Shown here in pieces: positions 44,829 through 52,973 of a stretch of 61,425 nt of DNA. A program made the translations under genes and the position numbers. Numbering within the stretch: position 1 is the first letter of the stretch; every line of letters begins with the position of its first letter. Source of the stretch: an uncultured Ruminiclostridium sp. (lineage in GTDB: Bacteria > Bacillota > Clostridia > Oscillospirales > Ruminococcaceae); the NCBI GenBank assembly GCA_947629925.1, contig CANRFO010000014.1, forward strand, positions 1 through 61,425, in the 5' to 3' direction. Below the pieces are notes generated by a model. The model saw only the letters and a list, made by a program, of their open reading frames with translations. It ran no database searches and was not told the origin of the DNA.

Positions 44829-46016
44829 ATGATTATTGATTCAGCCAAGTACACCTGCGCAGGCGGACATGACGTAAATGAGGATTCTTATCTGTGCCGT
44901 GGTGATAAAGGCATATTTATTGTCGCAGACGGTCTGGGCGGACATTCCGACGGGGAAAAGGCATCCAATGCGGCGGTGAAATATTTTGAGGAAAGCTGCA
45001 ACGGCAATTATACCGAGGAATTTATCACCGAGCTTATGGAAGGCGCAAACACTCAGGTGCTGAAAAACGGCGACGGCGGAAAAACTACCGTCGCTGCCGC
45101 GTTTACCGAAAACGGACGTTTCATATACGCAAACGCGGGAGACAGCAGAGTTTACTATTTTCACGACGGAAAAATAATCGCTCAGACAAAAGACCATTCG
45201 GTGTGTCAGGCGTCAGTTGACATGGGGCTGATACGCCCTGAGGATATACGCGGGAACGAGGACCGTTCAAGACTGCTGAAGGTCCTCGGCGGCGAGGAAA
45301 AGCTAAATATAAAAAAGCATTATCCTCCTATAAGCGTCCAGAACGGCGACGCGTTCCTGCTATGCACCGACGGCTTCTGGGAATACGTCTATGAAACCGA
45401 AATGGAAGCAGATCTTCTGAAATCGGACAGCGCAGACATATGGCTCAAGTATATGCTCAAGCGGCAGATACTGCGCGCGCAGAACAAGGGCGACAACTAC
45501 ACCGCTGTATGCGGCATAATTCATCTTGAGGACGGAGAGGTCTATGAAGATATCCCCGTACTTGCAAAGCCGCAGAAAAAGTCTGCATCATCAGCAAAAA
45601 AGAAGAAGATCCCGCTTCTGCCGATAGCTGCGGCAGTCGCGGCAGTCGCAGCCGCAGTAGTGATAATCCTGCTCGTGCTGCTGCTTGGCGGCAGCAACAA
45701 TGATGAGCAGCCGACATACACCACTCCCGTCCATACTTCCGCCGTAAATGTGACCAGCACTACCGATACCGAAGCGACGACCGAAACTACTACCTACAAA
45801 ACGGAAGAAACGACCGTCACATCGGATACCGAGAGCGCTGTAAGTGAAAGTACTGCAGAAGAAAGCACAGTCGAAGAAAGCACGACTGCGGAAAACACGG
45901 CCGAGGAAAGCACAGTCGGAGAAAGTGAAAATACGGAAAATGAAATTTCGGAAAGCGAAAGCTCGCTTGCCGAAGCTTCAGACGAAAATCCTGACAATGA
46001 AAGCGCAAACGGGTGA
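44829..46016 (+). CDS. Membrane-bound PP2C phosphatase with Ser/Thr/Glu-rich outer tail
   Basis: The 395-residue protein has a PP2C domain (1-235; NEDSY, VADGLGG, GDSRVYYF, CTDGFWE, GDNYTAV), a basic stretch (249-260), one transmembrane helix (about 262-287) and a 108-residue tail of repeated T-T-E, S-T-A-E-E-S-T-V-E-E type units. The tail resembles a stalk or spacer in the wall. The catalytic domain is inside and faces the kinases. The GGAAAGG site precedes ATG 44829. Confidence 0.9.
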   Translation: MIIDSAKYTCAGGHDVNEDSYLCRGDKGIFIVADGLGGHSDGEKASNAAVKYFEESCNGNYTEEFITELMEGANTQVLKNGDGGKTTVAAAFTENGRFIYANAGDSRVYYFHDGKIIAQTKDHSVCQASVDMGLIRPEDIRGNEDRSRLLKVLGGEEKLNIKKHYPPISVQNGDAFLLCTDGFWEYVYETEMEADLLKSDSADIWLKYMLKRQILRAQNKGDNYTAVCGIIHLEDGEVYEDIPVLAKPQKKSASSAKKKKIPLLPIAAAVAAVAAAVVIILLVLLLGGSNNDEQPTYTTPVHTSAVNVTSTTDTEATTETTTYKTEETTVTSDTESAVSESTAEESTVEESTTAENTAEESTVGESENTENEISESESSLAEASDENPDNESANG

Positions 46017-46060
46017 AATGCCCGCCGTTCCCGAAAAAAGTTCAGGAAACAAAGTGACAA

Positions 46061-46089
46061 TTGAAAAAAAATTATTTTAATGCTATAAT
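46061..46089 (+). promoter_or_regulatory. Sigma-A promoter of the kinase pair
   Basis: TTGAAA (46061-46066), 17 bp, TATAAT (46084-46089), then AAAGGAG ribosome site for the kinase at 46107. Confidence 0.8.
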
Positions 46090-46106
46090 AAAAGGAGAAG
46101 CGTCAA

Positions 46107-47168
46107 ATGGTCACACTGGGAAATAAGCTGCTGTGTTCAAGCTGCTTTTCACCCATAAAAAAAGAGCCCTGCAAAAAATGCGGTTTTTCCGAGGAAAGCT
46201 ATATCCCTGAAAATATGGTGCTTCCCTGCGGAACGATACTTATGGGCAATTTTCTGATAGGGAAGGTGCTTGGAAAGGGCGGCTTCGGAATAACATATCT
46301 TGCATATGACGTGAAATATGAAAAAATCATCGCCATAAAGGAATATTTTCCGATAGAGCTTGCTTTGAGGGCTCCCGGAGAAACAGGTCTTACGGTAAGG
46401 GATAAAAAATCCGCCGAGCTTTTCAAAAAGGGCGTGACAAAGTTTTACAACGAGGCGAGCTTCGTTGCGAAATTCGCTGAAAATCCAAACGTTGTCAAGG
46501 TATATCAGTTTTTCTATGAAAATAACACCGCATATTTTACAATGGAATATCTTACGGGAATGACCCTGAAGGATTATGTATGCAGGTGCGGAACAATAAG
46601 CGCGGAACAGGCGCTTTACATAGCGGACAGGGTCGCCGACGCCTTCCGCGACCTTCACCGCGACAATATCCTTCACCGCGACGTATCGCCCGACAATATA
46701 ATGCTTTGCAGCGACGGCTCAGTTAAGCTGCTGGATTTCGGCTCCGCAAGGCAGGTGTTCCCCGAAGGCTCACAGCTTTTGTCGGTGATACTGAAGCCTG
46801 GATTTGCTCCGCTGGAGCAGTATATGCGCAAGGGAAAACAGGGAGAATGGACAGATATTTATTCTCTGGGCGCGTCGCTTTACTACGGGCTTACCAAGCA
46901 GATACCCGAAAATCCTCAGAACCGAATAGAAGACGATTCGGATATGGAAAACAATATATACAATATACGCCCTGAGCTGTGGCAGCTTATATACAGGTCA
47001 ATGATGGTAAAATATACGGACAGATATTCAAGCACCGAAGAATTCTGTCAAGCGCTGGCAAATATCCCCATAAGGAGAAAGCCGATAAAAATACCCAATA
47101 AACCGCCTAAATCCACTGACGAGGACAATCCGATAAAACGGCTGCTGTCGAAGCTGTTCGGCGGATGA
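46107..47168 (+). CDS. Zinc-ribbon Ser/Thr protein kinase, soluble
   Basis: The 353-residue kinase has an N-terminal zinc ribbon (C10-C13, C22-C25), glycine loop GKGGFGITYLAYD (56-68), catalytic K78, HRDVSPDN (190-197) and DFG (210-212), with a basic Pro/Lys-rich C-terminus. All catalytic residues are intact. The HRD-x-SPDN catalytic loop is shared by all three kinases here and sets them apart from PASTA kinases (HRDIKPxN). No membrane segment. Confidence 0.92.
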   Translation: MVTLGNKLLCSSCFSPIKKEPCKKCGFSEESYIPENMVLPCGTILMGNFLIGKVLGKGGFGITYLAYDVKYEKIIAIKEYFPIELALRAPGETGLTVRDKKSAELFKKGVTKFYNEASFVAKFAENPNVVKVYQFFYENNTAYFTMEYLTGMTLKDYVCRCGTISAEQALYIADRVADAFRDLHRDNILHRDVSPDNIMLCSDGSVKLLDFGSARQVFPEGSQLLSVILKPGFAPLEQYMRKGKQGEWTDIYSLGASLYYGLTKQIPENPQNRIEDDSDMENNIYNIRPELWQLIYRSMMVKYTDRYSSTEEFCQALANIPIRRKPIKIPNKPPKSTDEDNPIKRLLSKLFGG

Positions 47169-47209
47169 TGAGTCTTATTCCGTTCCTGTAAACGAAGGAG
47201 AGAGCAATA

Positions 47210-50200
47210 ATGGAAATCAACAATAAAAAATTGTGTGACAGCTGCTTTGCCGAGATCACGGAAGGAAAATGCCCGTATTGCGGATACTCTGAGGACGAAT
47301 ATGTACATGACCCTACGGTACTGCCGCTCGGAACAAAACTCCATAACAAAATAATCATAGGCAAGGTGATGGGAAAGGGCGGCTTCGGCATCACATATCT
47401 TGGGTACGACCTGAGAATGGATAAAACCATCGCGGTGAAAGAATACTACCCCAACGGGATCGCCTACCGTTCCCAGACGGGCACCGACGTACTGGTAGCT
47501 GATACCAAGTCAAACGATACCTTTGAAAACGGCACCGAAAAGTTTTACACCGAAGCGGAAATGGTGGCTCAGTTCAACGGCAACCCGAACATCGTGGGCG
47601 TTTATGATTATTTCCGTGAAAACAACACGGTGTACCTCATAATGGAGTATCTCAACGGCATAACGCTAAAGAACTATGTGAAAAAGCACGGCAAAATAAG
47701 CGACGGTCAGGCGCTTTTCGTAATGGACAAAATTGCCGCGGCACTGAGCATAACACACAGCGCAGGCGTCCTGCACAGAGATATTTCTCCCGACAACATC
47801 ATGGTGTGTCTTGACGGGAAGATAAAGCTGATAGATTTCGGCGCAGCAAGGCAGATCATGGCGGAAAGCTCATCAAATCTTACCGTGGTGATGAAGCCCG
47901 GATATACGCCCATAGAGCAGTACACGAAAAAAGGCAGACAAGGCGCATGGACGGATATTTACGCGCTGGGCGCTTCCATTTACTACGCGATGACGGAAAA
48001 GATAATCGACGACCCGTATGAAAGAATGGACAACGACGATGAATTTTCCGAAAATCGCTACGGCATAAACAATACCTTGTGGAGCGTTATCAAAAAATGT
48101 ACTATGATAAACGCTGCCGACAGGTATGGAAGCGCGATAGAGCTGAGAAAGGCATTGTCCGCTGTTTCCGCGCCGATAAAGCCTGAGCCGCTCAAAATAA
48201 ACAACGAGGACGTTAAGAGCTACGGCGAAGCTGAAGCTGAAGAAGCCCCTGCCGCCGGTGCTTCAGGCACGGTCGAGCCTATCGAGGTGTTCCCCGATGA
48301 AGAAGGGACCGATAACACCGAGGAACAGGCGGTGCAGGCGGAGGGCTACAACCCCGACGAAAACGTATACGCAAAGACTGAGAGCAAGAAAAAGCCTTTG
48401 CGCAAAAAGCTCCTTGCGGGGATAATCGGAGGCGCAGCCGCAGCCGCAATAGCGGTAACGTCGACAGTTCTCGTAGTGAACAATCTTCCTGTGCAAACGA
48501 AATATTTTGCGCTTGATCAGACCGACCCGGGCGACTGGGTAGGCGGAGCGGAAATATCAAAGGATCAGCTTAAAGGATTCAAGGGGGATATAAAGTTTAC
48601 GCTCCGACTTAATTTCGTTGAATCAGACAAGTCGACGAATCAGGATTATTCCCGCGATCTGTGTATAGTTGACGCGTCGGGTCTGCCTGTAAGAGTTGCC
48701 GCGCCGAATTTGTCATACGACGCTCTTTCAGGGGGCTGCTATCTGAACAGTGCAAGTGAAAACAACACATCTATGCTGTTTGAATTTGTCCTCACGCAGG
48801 AACAGGTGGAATATTTAGACAAAAGCATACGCTTTGAAGGCAATAACCTTTATGTTTCTTCAGCGACCTGCGAGAATTACGACCCGTCGGAAAACGAACT
48901 GAGCGACGACGCTGAAAAGCTGGAGCTGAGCGTAACGGATTTTTATCAGGACGACGTTATGGAAACCAATTCGTATATCCCGAAGGAAGCGCTGGAAAAA
49001 TTCGGCGGCGACGTCAAAATAAGGATATACCTTGAGGAAAGCGAGTATATGGACGTAAATATGAACGATTATGTCGTTCACCTTTATGCCTTTGACATCA
49101 AGGGAAATTACGTTCGTTTGTACTGCAAGAACCATGAGAGCCGACTGAATAATTACTGCATAGGTAATTACCAAACTATGCCTGAATATGTCGATATGAT
49201 AATTTCAGAGGAGCAGATAAGCAATCTGAGCAGCGAAGGTTTTAAATTCCATGCTAAAAACGCCCATATCCCGTATGTGATGCTCGCGTCTGCGGGAGAT
49301 GAGCTGGAAGAGGCGCTCCTTGCCGCAGAAGCTCCCGAAAGCTCCGCACCGACGCCGACGGGCAGTGACAGCAGCGAAGCTGAGCCGCAGAAGAAAATCC
49401 TCACTTTTGAACTTGACGATTCTTTTCCCGGAGAATGGCAGCCGGGCAAAGGCATAGATAAAAGCGCTCTTGAAGAATTTGAGGGCGATATGAAGGTGAC
49501 GCTTCAGCTTCAGTATGTGGAAAGCGAATTTGACGCTGAACACAATGTGTATCATCATCACTTGTCCATCGTGGACACCGCAGATCAGAAAGTGGATGTC
49601 ACTGCATTTAATATCGGCTACGATTCGGAATACAGTAACTTTTATCTGAACGGATCACCCGAAAGCTCAAAAACTCGTACATTTGAGTTCGTTCTTACGC
49701 AGGAAGCACTGAATGCGGCACATTTCGCCATACACTTCCAATGCAGCAATCTTTATGTTACTTCCGCAACATTTGAGGATTATGACCCGTCGGAATATAA
49801 GGAAAACGAAAACGCAGAAAAATTCCCTCTGTCAGTTACATTTTACCAAGCGGAAAACTATATCGAGGAAAATTCTTATATCCCGAAAAGCAAGCTTGAA
49901 AGCATAGGCGGCGATGTAAAAATAACGCTTCACATCGAACAGGGAGAATATATCAACCCTGATGATTCTATCGTACATTTTTTCCCGTATGACGAGTACG
50001 GCAATTCTATCCACCTGTACTGCAAAAATCACGACAGCGAATTGGATAATTACTGTATAGGTAATTACCAATGTATGCCCGATACGGTAACTACGATAAT
50101 TTCCGAAGAGCAGATAAGCGAGCTGGGAAATTCAGGGCTGGCGTTTTACATAATGAACGGCGGTCATATCCCGTATGTGACGCTTGAGGCTGCGGAAAGC

Positions 50201-51061
50201 TCTGCTTCGACAGACGGCAATGCTGACCCGCAGAAGAAAGCTCTCACTTTTGAACTTGACGATTCTTTTCCCGGAGAATGGCAAACGGGAAAAGAAATAA
50301 ATAAAAAAGCTCTTGAAGGATTCAAAGGGGATATAAAGTTCAAGCTCCAACTTAATTTTGTTGAATCAGACAAGTCTTTGATGAATCGGAATTATTCCCG
50401 CGATCTTCGTATAGTTGACGCGTCGGGTCAGCCTGTAAGAGTTTCCGCGCCGAATTTGTCATACGACGATGTTTCGGAAAGCTTCTATCTGGACAGTGCG
50501 ACCGAAAACAAATCCTCCATGCTGTTTGAATTTGTCCTCACAAAGGAGCAGGTGAAAAATTTAGACAGCAGCATATGTTTTGAAGGCAGTAACCTTTATG
50601 TTTCTTCAGCGTCCTGCGAGGACTATGACACGTCGGAAAACGATCTTGGCGACGACGCCAAAAAGCTGGAAATAAATGTAACGAATTTTTATCAGGATGA
50701 CGTTATGGAAACCGATTCGTTTATCCCGAAGGATATGCTGGAAAAATTCGGCAGCGATGTTAAAATAAGGGTGTATCTTGAGGAAAGCGATCAGATGGTC
50801 GTGAATATGAACGATTATATCGTTCGCCTTTATGCGTTTGACATTGACGGCAATTATGTTCGTATGTACTGCAAGAACCATGAGAGCCGACTTAATAATT
50901 ACTGCGTAGGTATTTACAAAAATATGCCTGAATTTGTCGATATGATAATTTCAGAGGAGCAGATAAACGATTTAAGCAGCGAAGGTTTTAAATTCCATGC
51001 GAAAAACGTACATATCCCGTATGTAATGCTCGCGTCTGCGGGAAATGAGCTTGAAGCATAA
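47210..51061 (+). CDS. Receptor-type Ser/Thr kinase with repeated ectodomain
   Basis: The 1283-residue protein has a zinc ribbon (C9-C12, C21-C24), a kinase domain (about 46-320; K77, HRD 189-191, DFG 209-211), an acidic linker (330-395), a transmembrane helix (401-423) and an external part of about 850 residues. The ectodomain is three units of about 270-290 residues, each made of two related beta-rich domains. The A domain has D-PG-W..G..I.K..L..F.GDIK.TL.L..VES and ends LYV.SA..E.YD.SE; the B domain has YIPK..LE..GGDVKI...LE and ends HIPYV.L.. . Units 1 and 3 are nearly identical, unit 2 is diverged. Acidic Ser/Glu spacers separate the units. The ligand is unknown; a carbohydrate- or wall-binding role is possible. 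Confidence 0.92.
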   Translation: MEINNKKLCDSCFAEITEGKCPYCGYSEDEYVHDPTVLPLGTKLHNKIIIGKVMGKGGFGITYLGYDLRMDKTIAVKEYYPNGIAYRSQTGTDVLVADTKSNDTFENGTEKFYTEAEMVAQFNGNPNIVGVYDYFRENNTVYLIMEYLNGITLKNYVKKHGKISDGQALFVMDKIAAALSITHSAGVLHRDISPDNIMVCLDGKIKLIDFGAARQIMAESSSNLTVVMKPGYTPIEQYTKKGRQGAWTDIYALGASIYYAMTEKIIDDPYERMDNDDEFSENRYGINNTLWSVIKKCTMINAADRYGSAIELRKALSAVSAPIKPEPLKINNEDVKSYGEAEAEEAPAAGASGTVEPIEVFPDEEGTDNTEEQAVQAEGYNPDENVYAKTESKKKPLRKKLLAGIIGGAAAAAIAVTSTVLVVNNLPVQTKYFALDQTDPGDWVGGAEISKDQLKGFKGDIKFTLRLNFVESDKSTNQDYSRDLCIVDASGLPVRVAAPNLSYDALSGGCYLNSASENNTSMLFEFVLTQEQVEYLDKSIRFEGNNLYVSSATCENYDPSENELSDDAEKLELSVTDFYQDDVMETNSYIPKEALEKFGGDVKIRIYLEESEYMDVNMNDYVVHLYAFDIKGNYVRLYCKNHESRLNNYCIGNYQTMPEYVDMIISEEQISNLSSEGFKFHAKNAHIPYVMLASAGDELEEALLAAEAPESSAPTPTGSDSSEAEPQKKILTFELDDSFPGEWQPGKGIDKSALEEFEGDMKVTLQLQYVESEFDAEHNVYHHHLSIVDTADQKVDVTAFNIGYDSEYSNFYLNGSPESSKTRTFEFVLTQEALNAAHFAIHFQCSNLYVTSATFEDYDPSEYKENENAEKFPLSVTFYQAENYIEENSYIPKSKLESIGGDVKITLHIEQGEYINPDDSIVHFFPYDEYGNSIHLYCKNHDSELDNYCIGNYQCMPDTVTTIISEEQISELGNSGLAFYIMNGGHIPYVTLEAAESSASTDGNADPQKKALTFELDDSFPGEWQTGKEINKKALEGFKGDIKFKLQLNFVESDKSLMNRNYSRDLRIVDASGQPVRVSAPNLSYDDVSESFYLDSATENKSSMLFEFVLTKEQVKNLDSSICFEGSNLYVSSASCEDYDTSENDLGDDAKKLEINVTNFYQDDVMETDSFIPKDMLEKFGSDVKIRVYLEESDQMVVNMNDYIVRLYAFDIDGNYVRMYCKNHESRLNNYCVGIYKNMPEFVDMIISEEQINDLSSEGFKFHAKNVHIPYVMLASAGNELEA

Positions 51062-51091
51062 TAAAAAGTTGTTTTAAAAGGAGGAAGTGCC

Positions 51092-51484
51092 ATGATGGAA
51101 ACCGTGGATCTTGAAAGGAAACTGCGCGAAGAAAAGGACTTCAACGAGGAGCTTGTGCTGGGAAATAAAGCTCCCGATATACATATACTTATAAACAAGT
51201 ATATCGCCGAGAAACACGCGTCCCATGCGGACATCATACGTCATCTTAACGTGGAGCGCTGCTACGGCTATCAGCTTTTAAACGGCAAGCGCACTCCGAC
51301 CCGTGTACAGCTTATAAAAATCGCGCTCCTTCTGAAGCTGAACTTTGACGAGGTCCAGCACCTGCTGAAGGTAGCGGGCAAAGAGATCCTCTATGCGCGC
51401 AACGTAACTGACGCAAAGGTGATCCACGCCATAGAACACGGGCTTCCCTATGATAAAGCGTGCGAATTTATCTGGAATGAATAA
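51092..51484 (+). CDS. Small XRE-like helix-turn-helix protein
   Basis: The 130-residue protein has a helical N-terminus and a Cro/CI-like fold (about 40-100: HADIIRHLNVERCYGYQLLNGKRTPTRVQLIKIALLLKLNFDEVQHLLKVAG) and a helical tail (IHAIEHGLPYDKACEFIW). The same type of small protein is seen beside bacterial kinases; it could be a DNA-binding repressor or a kinase partner. AAGGAGG precedes ATG 51092 (ATG 51095 is next in frame). It lies 30 bp after the receptor kinase and before a strong hairpin. Confidence 0.8.
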   Translation: MMETVDLERKLREEKDFNEELVLGNKAPDIHILINKYIAEKHASHADIIRHLNVERCYGYQLLNGKRTPTRVQLIKIALLLKLNFDEVQHLLKVAGKEILYARNVTDAKVIHAIEHGLPYDKACEFIWNE

Positions 51485-51510
51485 AACCTCCTTGACCTTC
51501 TCATAAAATG

Positions 51511-51553
51511 CAAACAGGCGTGAAAGTTTTCGCTTTCACGCCTGTTTGTTTAT
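51511..51553 (+). terminator. Intrinsic terminator after XRE-like gene
   Basis: A perfect 16-bp stem CAAACAGGCGTGAAAG (51511-51526) with 51533-51548, loop TTTTCG, then a short T-rich run. Confidence 0.82.
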
Positions 51554-51558
51554 TGTGT

Positions 51559-51586
51559 TGCATTATCACGAAAATTGTGATACAAT
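51559..51586 (+). promoter_or_regulatory. Promoter of third kinase with palindromic operator
   Basis: TTGCAT (51559-51564), 16 bp, TACAAT (51581-51586). TATCAC-N7-GTGATA (51564-51582) is a perfect inverted repeat filling the spacer, a typical repressor site. The XRE-like protein encoded just upstream is the natural candidate. Confidence 0.6.
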
Positions 51587-51627
51587 TATCGTATAAAACA
51601 AAACTGCCGTAAACGGAGATGATGGGT

Positions 51628-52596
51628 ATGAGAAAAATATGCTCAAGATGTTCTTCCCCCGTAGAGGGAAGATTCTGTCCCGTCTGCGGCTTTGACAGCG
51701 GCAGCGAAATGGAATCTGTCGCTCTAACCGCGGGAACTGTCCTTAACGACAGATACGTCGTAGGAAAGGTCATAGGCTCAGGCGGCTTCGGAATAACCTA
51801 TATCGCATATGACACAGTATTTGAAAAGACCGTGGCAATAAAGGAATACTATCCGAAAAACATCGCAGTGCGCGGAGCCGACAACGTTTCATTAGAACCG
51901 CTCACCTCAATGCATACGGAGGAATTTGACCACGGCAGCAAGCGCTTTGAAAATGAAGCAAACATACTGTCAGAGCTGGGAAATGAGACCGACGTGATAA
52001 AAATGTTCGGCACCTTCCGCCAAAACGGCACTATTTACTACGTTATGGAATATGTTCACGGCATGACCGTGGAAGAATATACGAAAAAATACGGAAAACT
52101 GGACGAAGGGCAGGCGCTTTACGCGGCTCTGCGCATAGCTTCGGCTTTTAACTGTATCCACAGCAGAAATATAATCCACCGCGATATTTCTCCCGAAAAT
52201 GTGATGATAACGCTGGACGGGAATGTAAAGCTGGTGGATTTCGGCAACGCAAGACCGTTCTGCGACGGTGAAAACAGCATGACCGTCGCTTTGAAACACG
52301 GATTCGCTCCGCTGGAACAATATCAGCACCACGGGAACCATGGTCCGTGGACGGACATTTACTCTCTCGGCGCGGTATTGTACTATTCATTAACTCTTCA
52401 AACGCCTGAGGACCCTATGACAAGGCTTGACGACGACAGAGATTTTCAAAACGACATAGCCGAGATAGATCCGTCGTTCGGCGCCGTTATAAACAAAATG
52501 GCGGCTGTCAGGATAAACGAACGATATTCAAGCAGCAGCGAGCTGCTGTCCGATCTTCAGTCGCTGAAAATCGAGCAGAAAAAGCTGCTCTGCTGA
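51628..52596 (+). CDS. Zinc-ribbon Ser/Thr protein kinase, soluble
   Basis: The 322-residue kinase starts MRKICSRC with a zinc ribbon (C5-C8, C17-C20), glycine loop GSGGFGITYIAYD, K72, HRDISPEN (184-191) and DFG (204-206). All catalytic residues are present. Start 51628 is preferred because GGAG (51615-51618) is correctly spaced; ATGs at 51619 and 51622 overlap it. Separate promoter with an operator. No membrane segment. Confidence 0.92.
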   Translation: MRKICSRCSSPVEGRFCPVCGFDSGSEMESVALTAGTVLNDRYVVGKVIGSGGFGITYIAYDTVFEKTVAIKEYYPKNIAVRGADNVSLEPLTSMHTEEFDHGSKRFENEANILSELGNETDVIKMFGTFRQNGTIYYVMEYVHGMTVEEYTKKYGKLDEGQALYAALRIASAFNCIHSRNIIHRDISPENVMITLDGNVKLVDFGNARPFCDGENSMTVALKHGFAPLEQYQHHGNHGPWTDIYSLGAVLYYSLTLQTPEDPMTRLDDDRDFQNDIAEIDPSFGAVINKMAAVRINERYSSSSELLSDLQSLKIEQKKLLC

Positions 52597-52667
52597 TATT
52601 TGATCTAATACTGAAACAATCGTGAAAATGATATGCTTTTTGTTGATATTTTTTATGCTTCGGATAA

Positions 52668-52704
52668 AAACAGCTCCGCCTCTTAAAGACGGAGCTGTTT
52701 ATTT
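52668..52704. terminator. Bidirectional intrinsic terminator
   Basis: AAACAGCTCCG (52668-52678) pairs with CGGAGCTGTTT (52690-52700) around an 11-nt loop, with A and T tracts outside. It separates the kinase gene from the convergent carrier-protein gene. Confidence 0.85.
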
Positions 52705-52730
52705 TAAAGCATATTGCCGATTTGACCTGC

Positions 52731-52973
52731 TCAGGCATTATCTTTGAGCCGCTTTTCAACAAGCTCTGCGATAGCGCGGGCGCTGCGCCATGTTGATGAC
52801 GGCACAAGCGTAGGCTGCACCTCTATGGAAAATTCATGCTCAAGCGTGTATATAAGCGTTATAAAGCTCATGGAATCAATTATGCCGTCGTCGATCAGAT
52901 CCGCTCTGAGGATCTCGTCAGGTTCGTTGAAGCCCGTGATATTCTCAATTATTTGTATGATTTTTTCCAACAT
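52731..52973 (-). CDS. Acyl/D-alanyl carrier protein (DltC-like)
   Basis: The 80-residue, acidic, four-helix carrier protein has the phosphopantetheine attachment Ser34 in LIDDGIIDSMSF. Length and LLDSM-type motif resemble DltC, the D-alanine carrier for teichoic-acid alanylation. It overlaps the ligase gene by 29 nt, so the two are made together. Other amino acids or an acyl chain cannot be excluded. Confidence 0.85.
   Translation of the reverse strand: MLEKIIQIIENITGFNEPDEILRADLIDDGIIDSMSFITLIYTLEHEFSIEVQPTLVPSSTWRSARAIAELVEKRLKDNA

Noticed and set aside
47210-51061. PASTA-type cell-wall kinase (PrkC/StkP)
   Set aside because: The outer repeats lack PASTA length and motifs, and the catalytic loop is HRD-x-SPDN; it is a different receptor kinase type.
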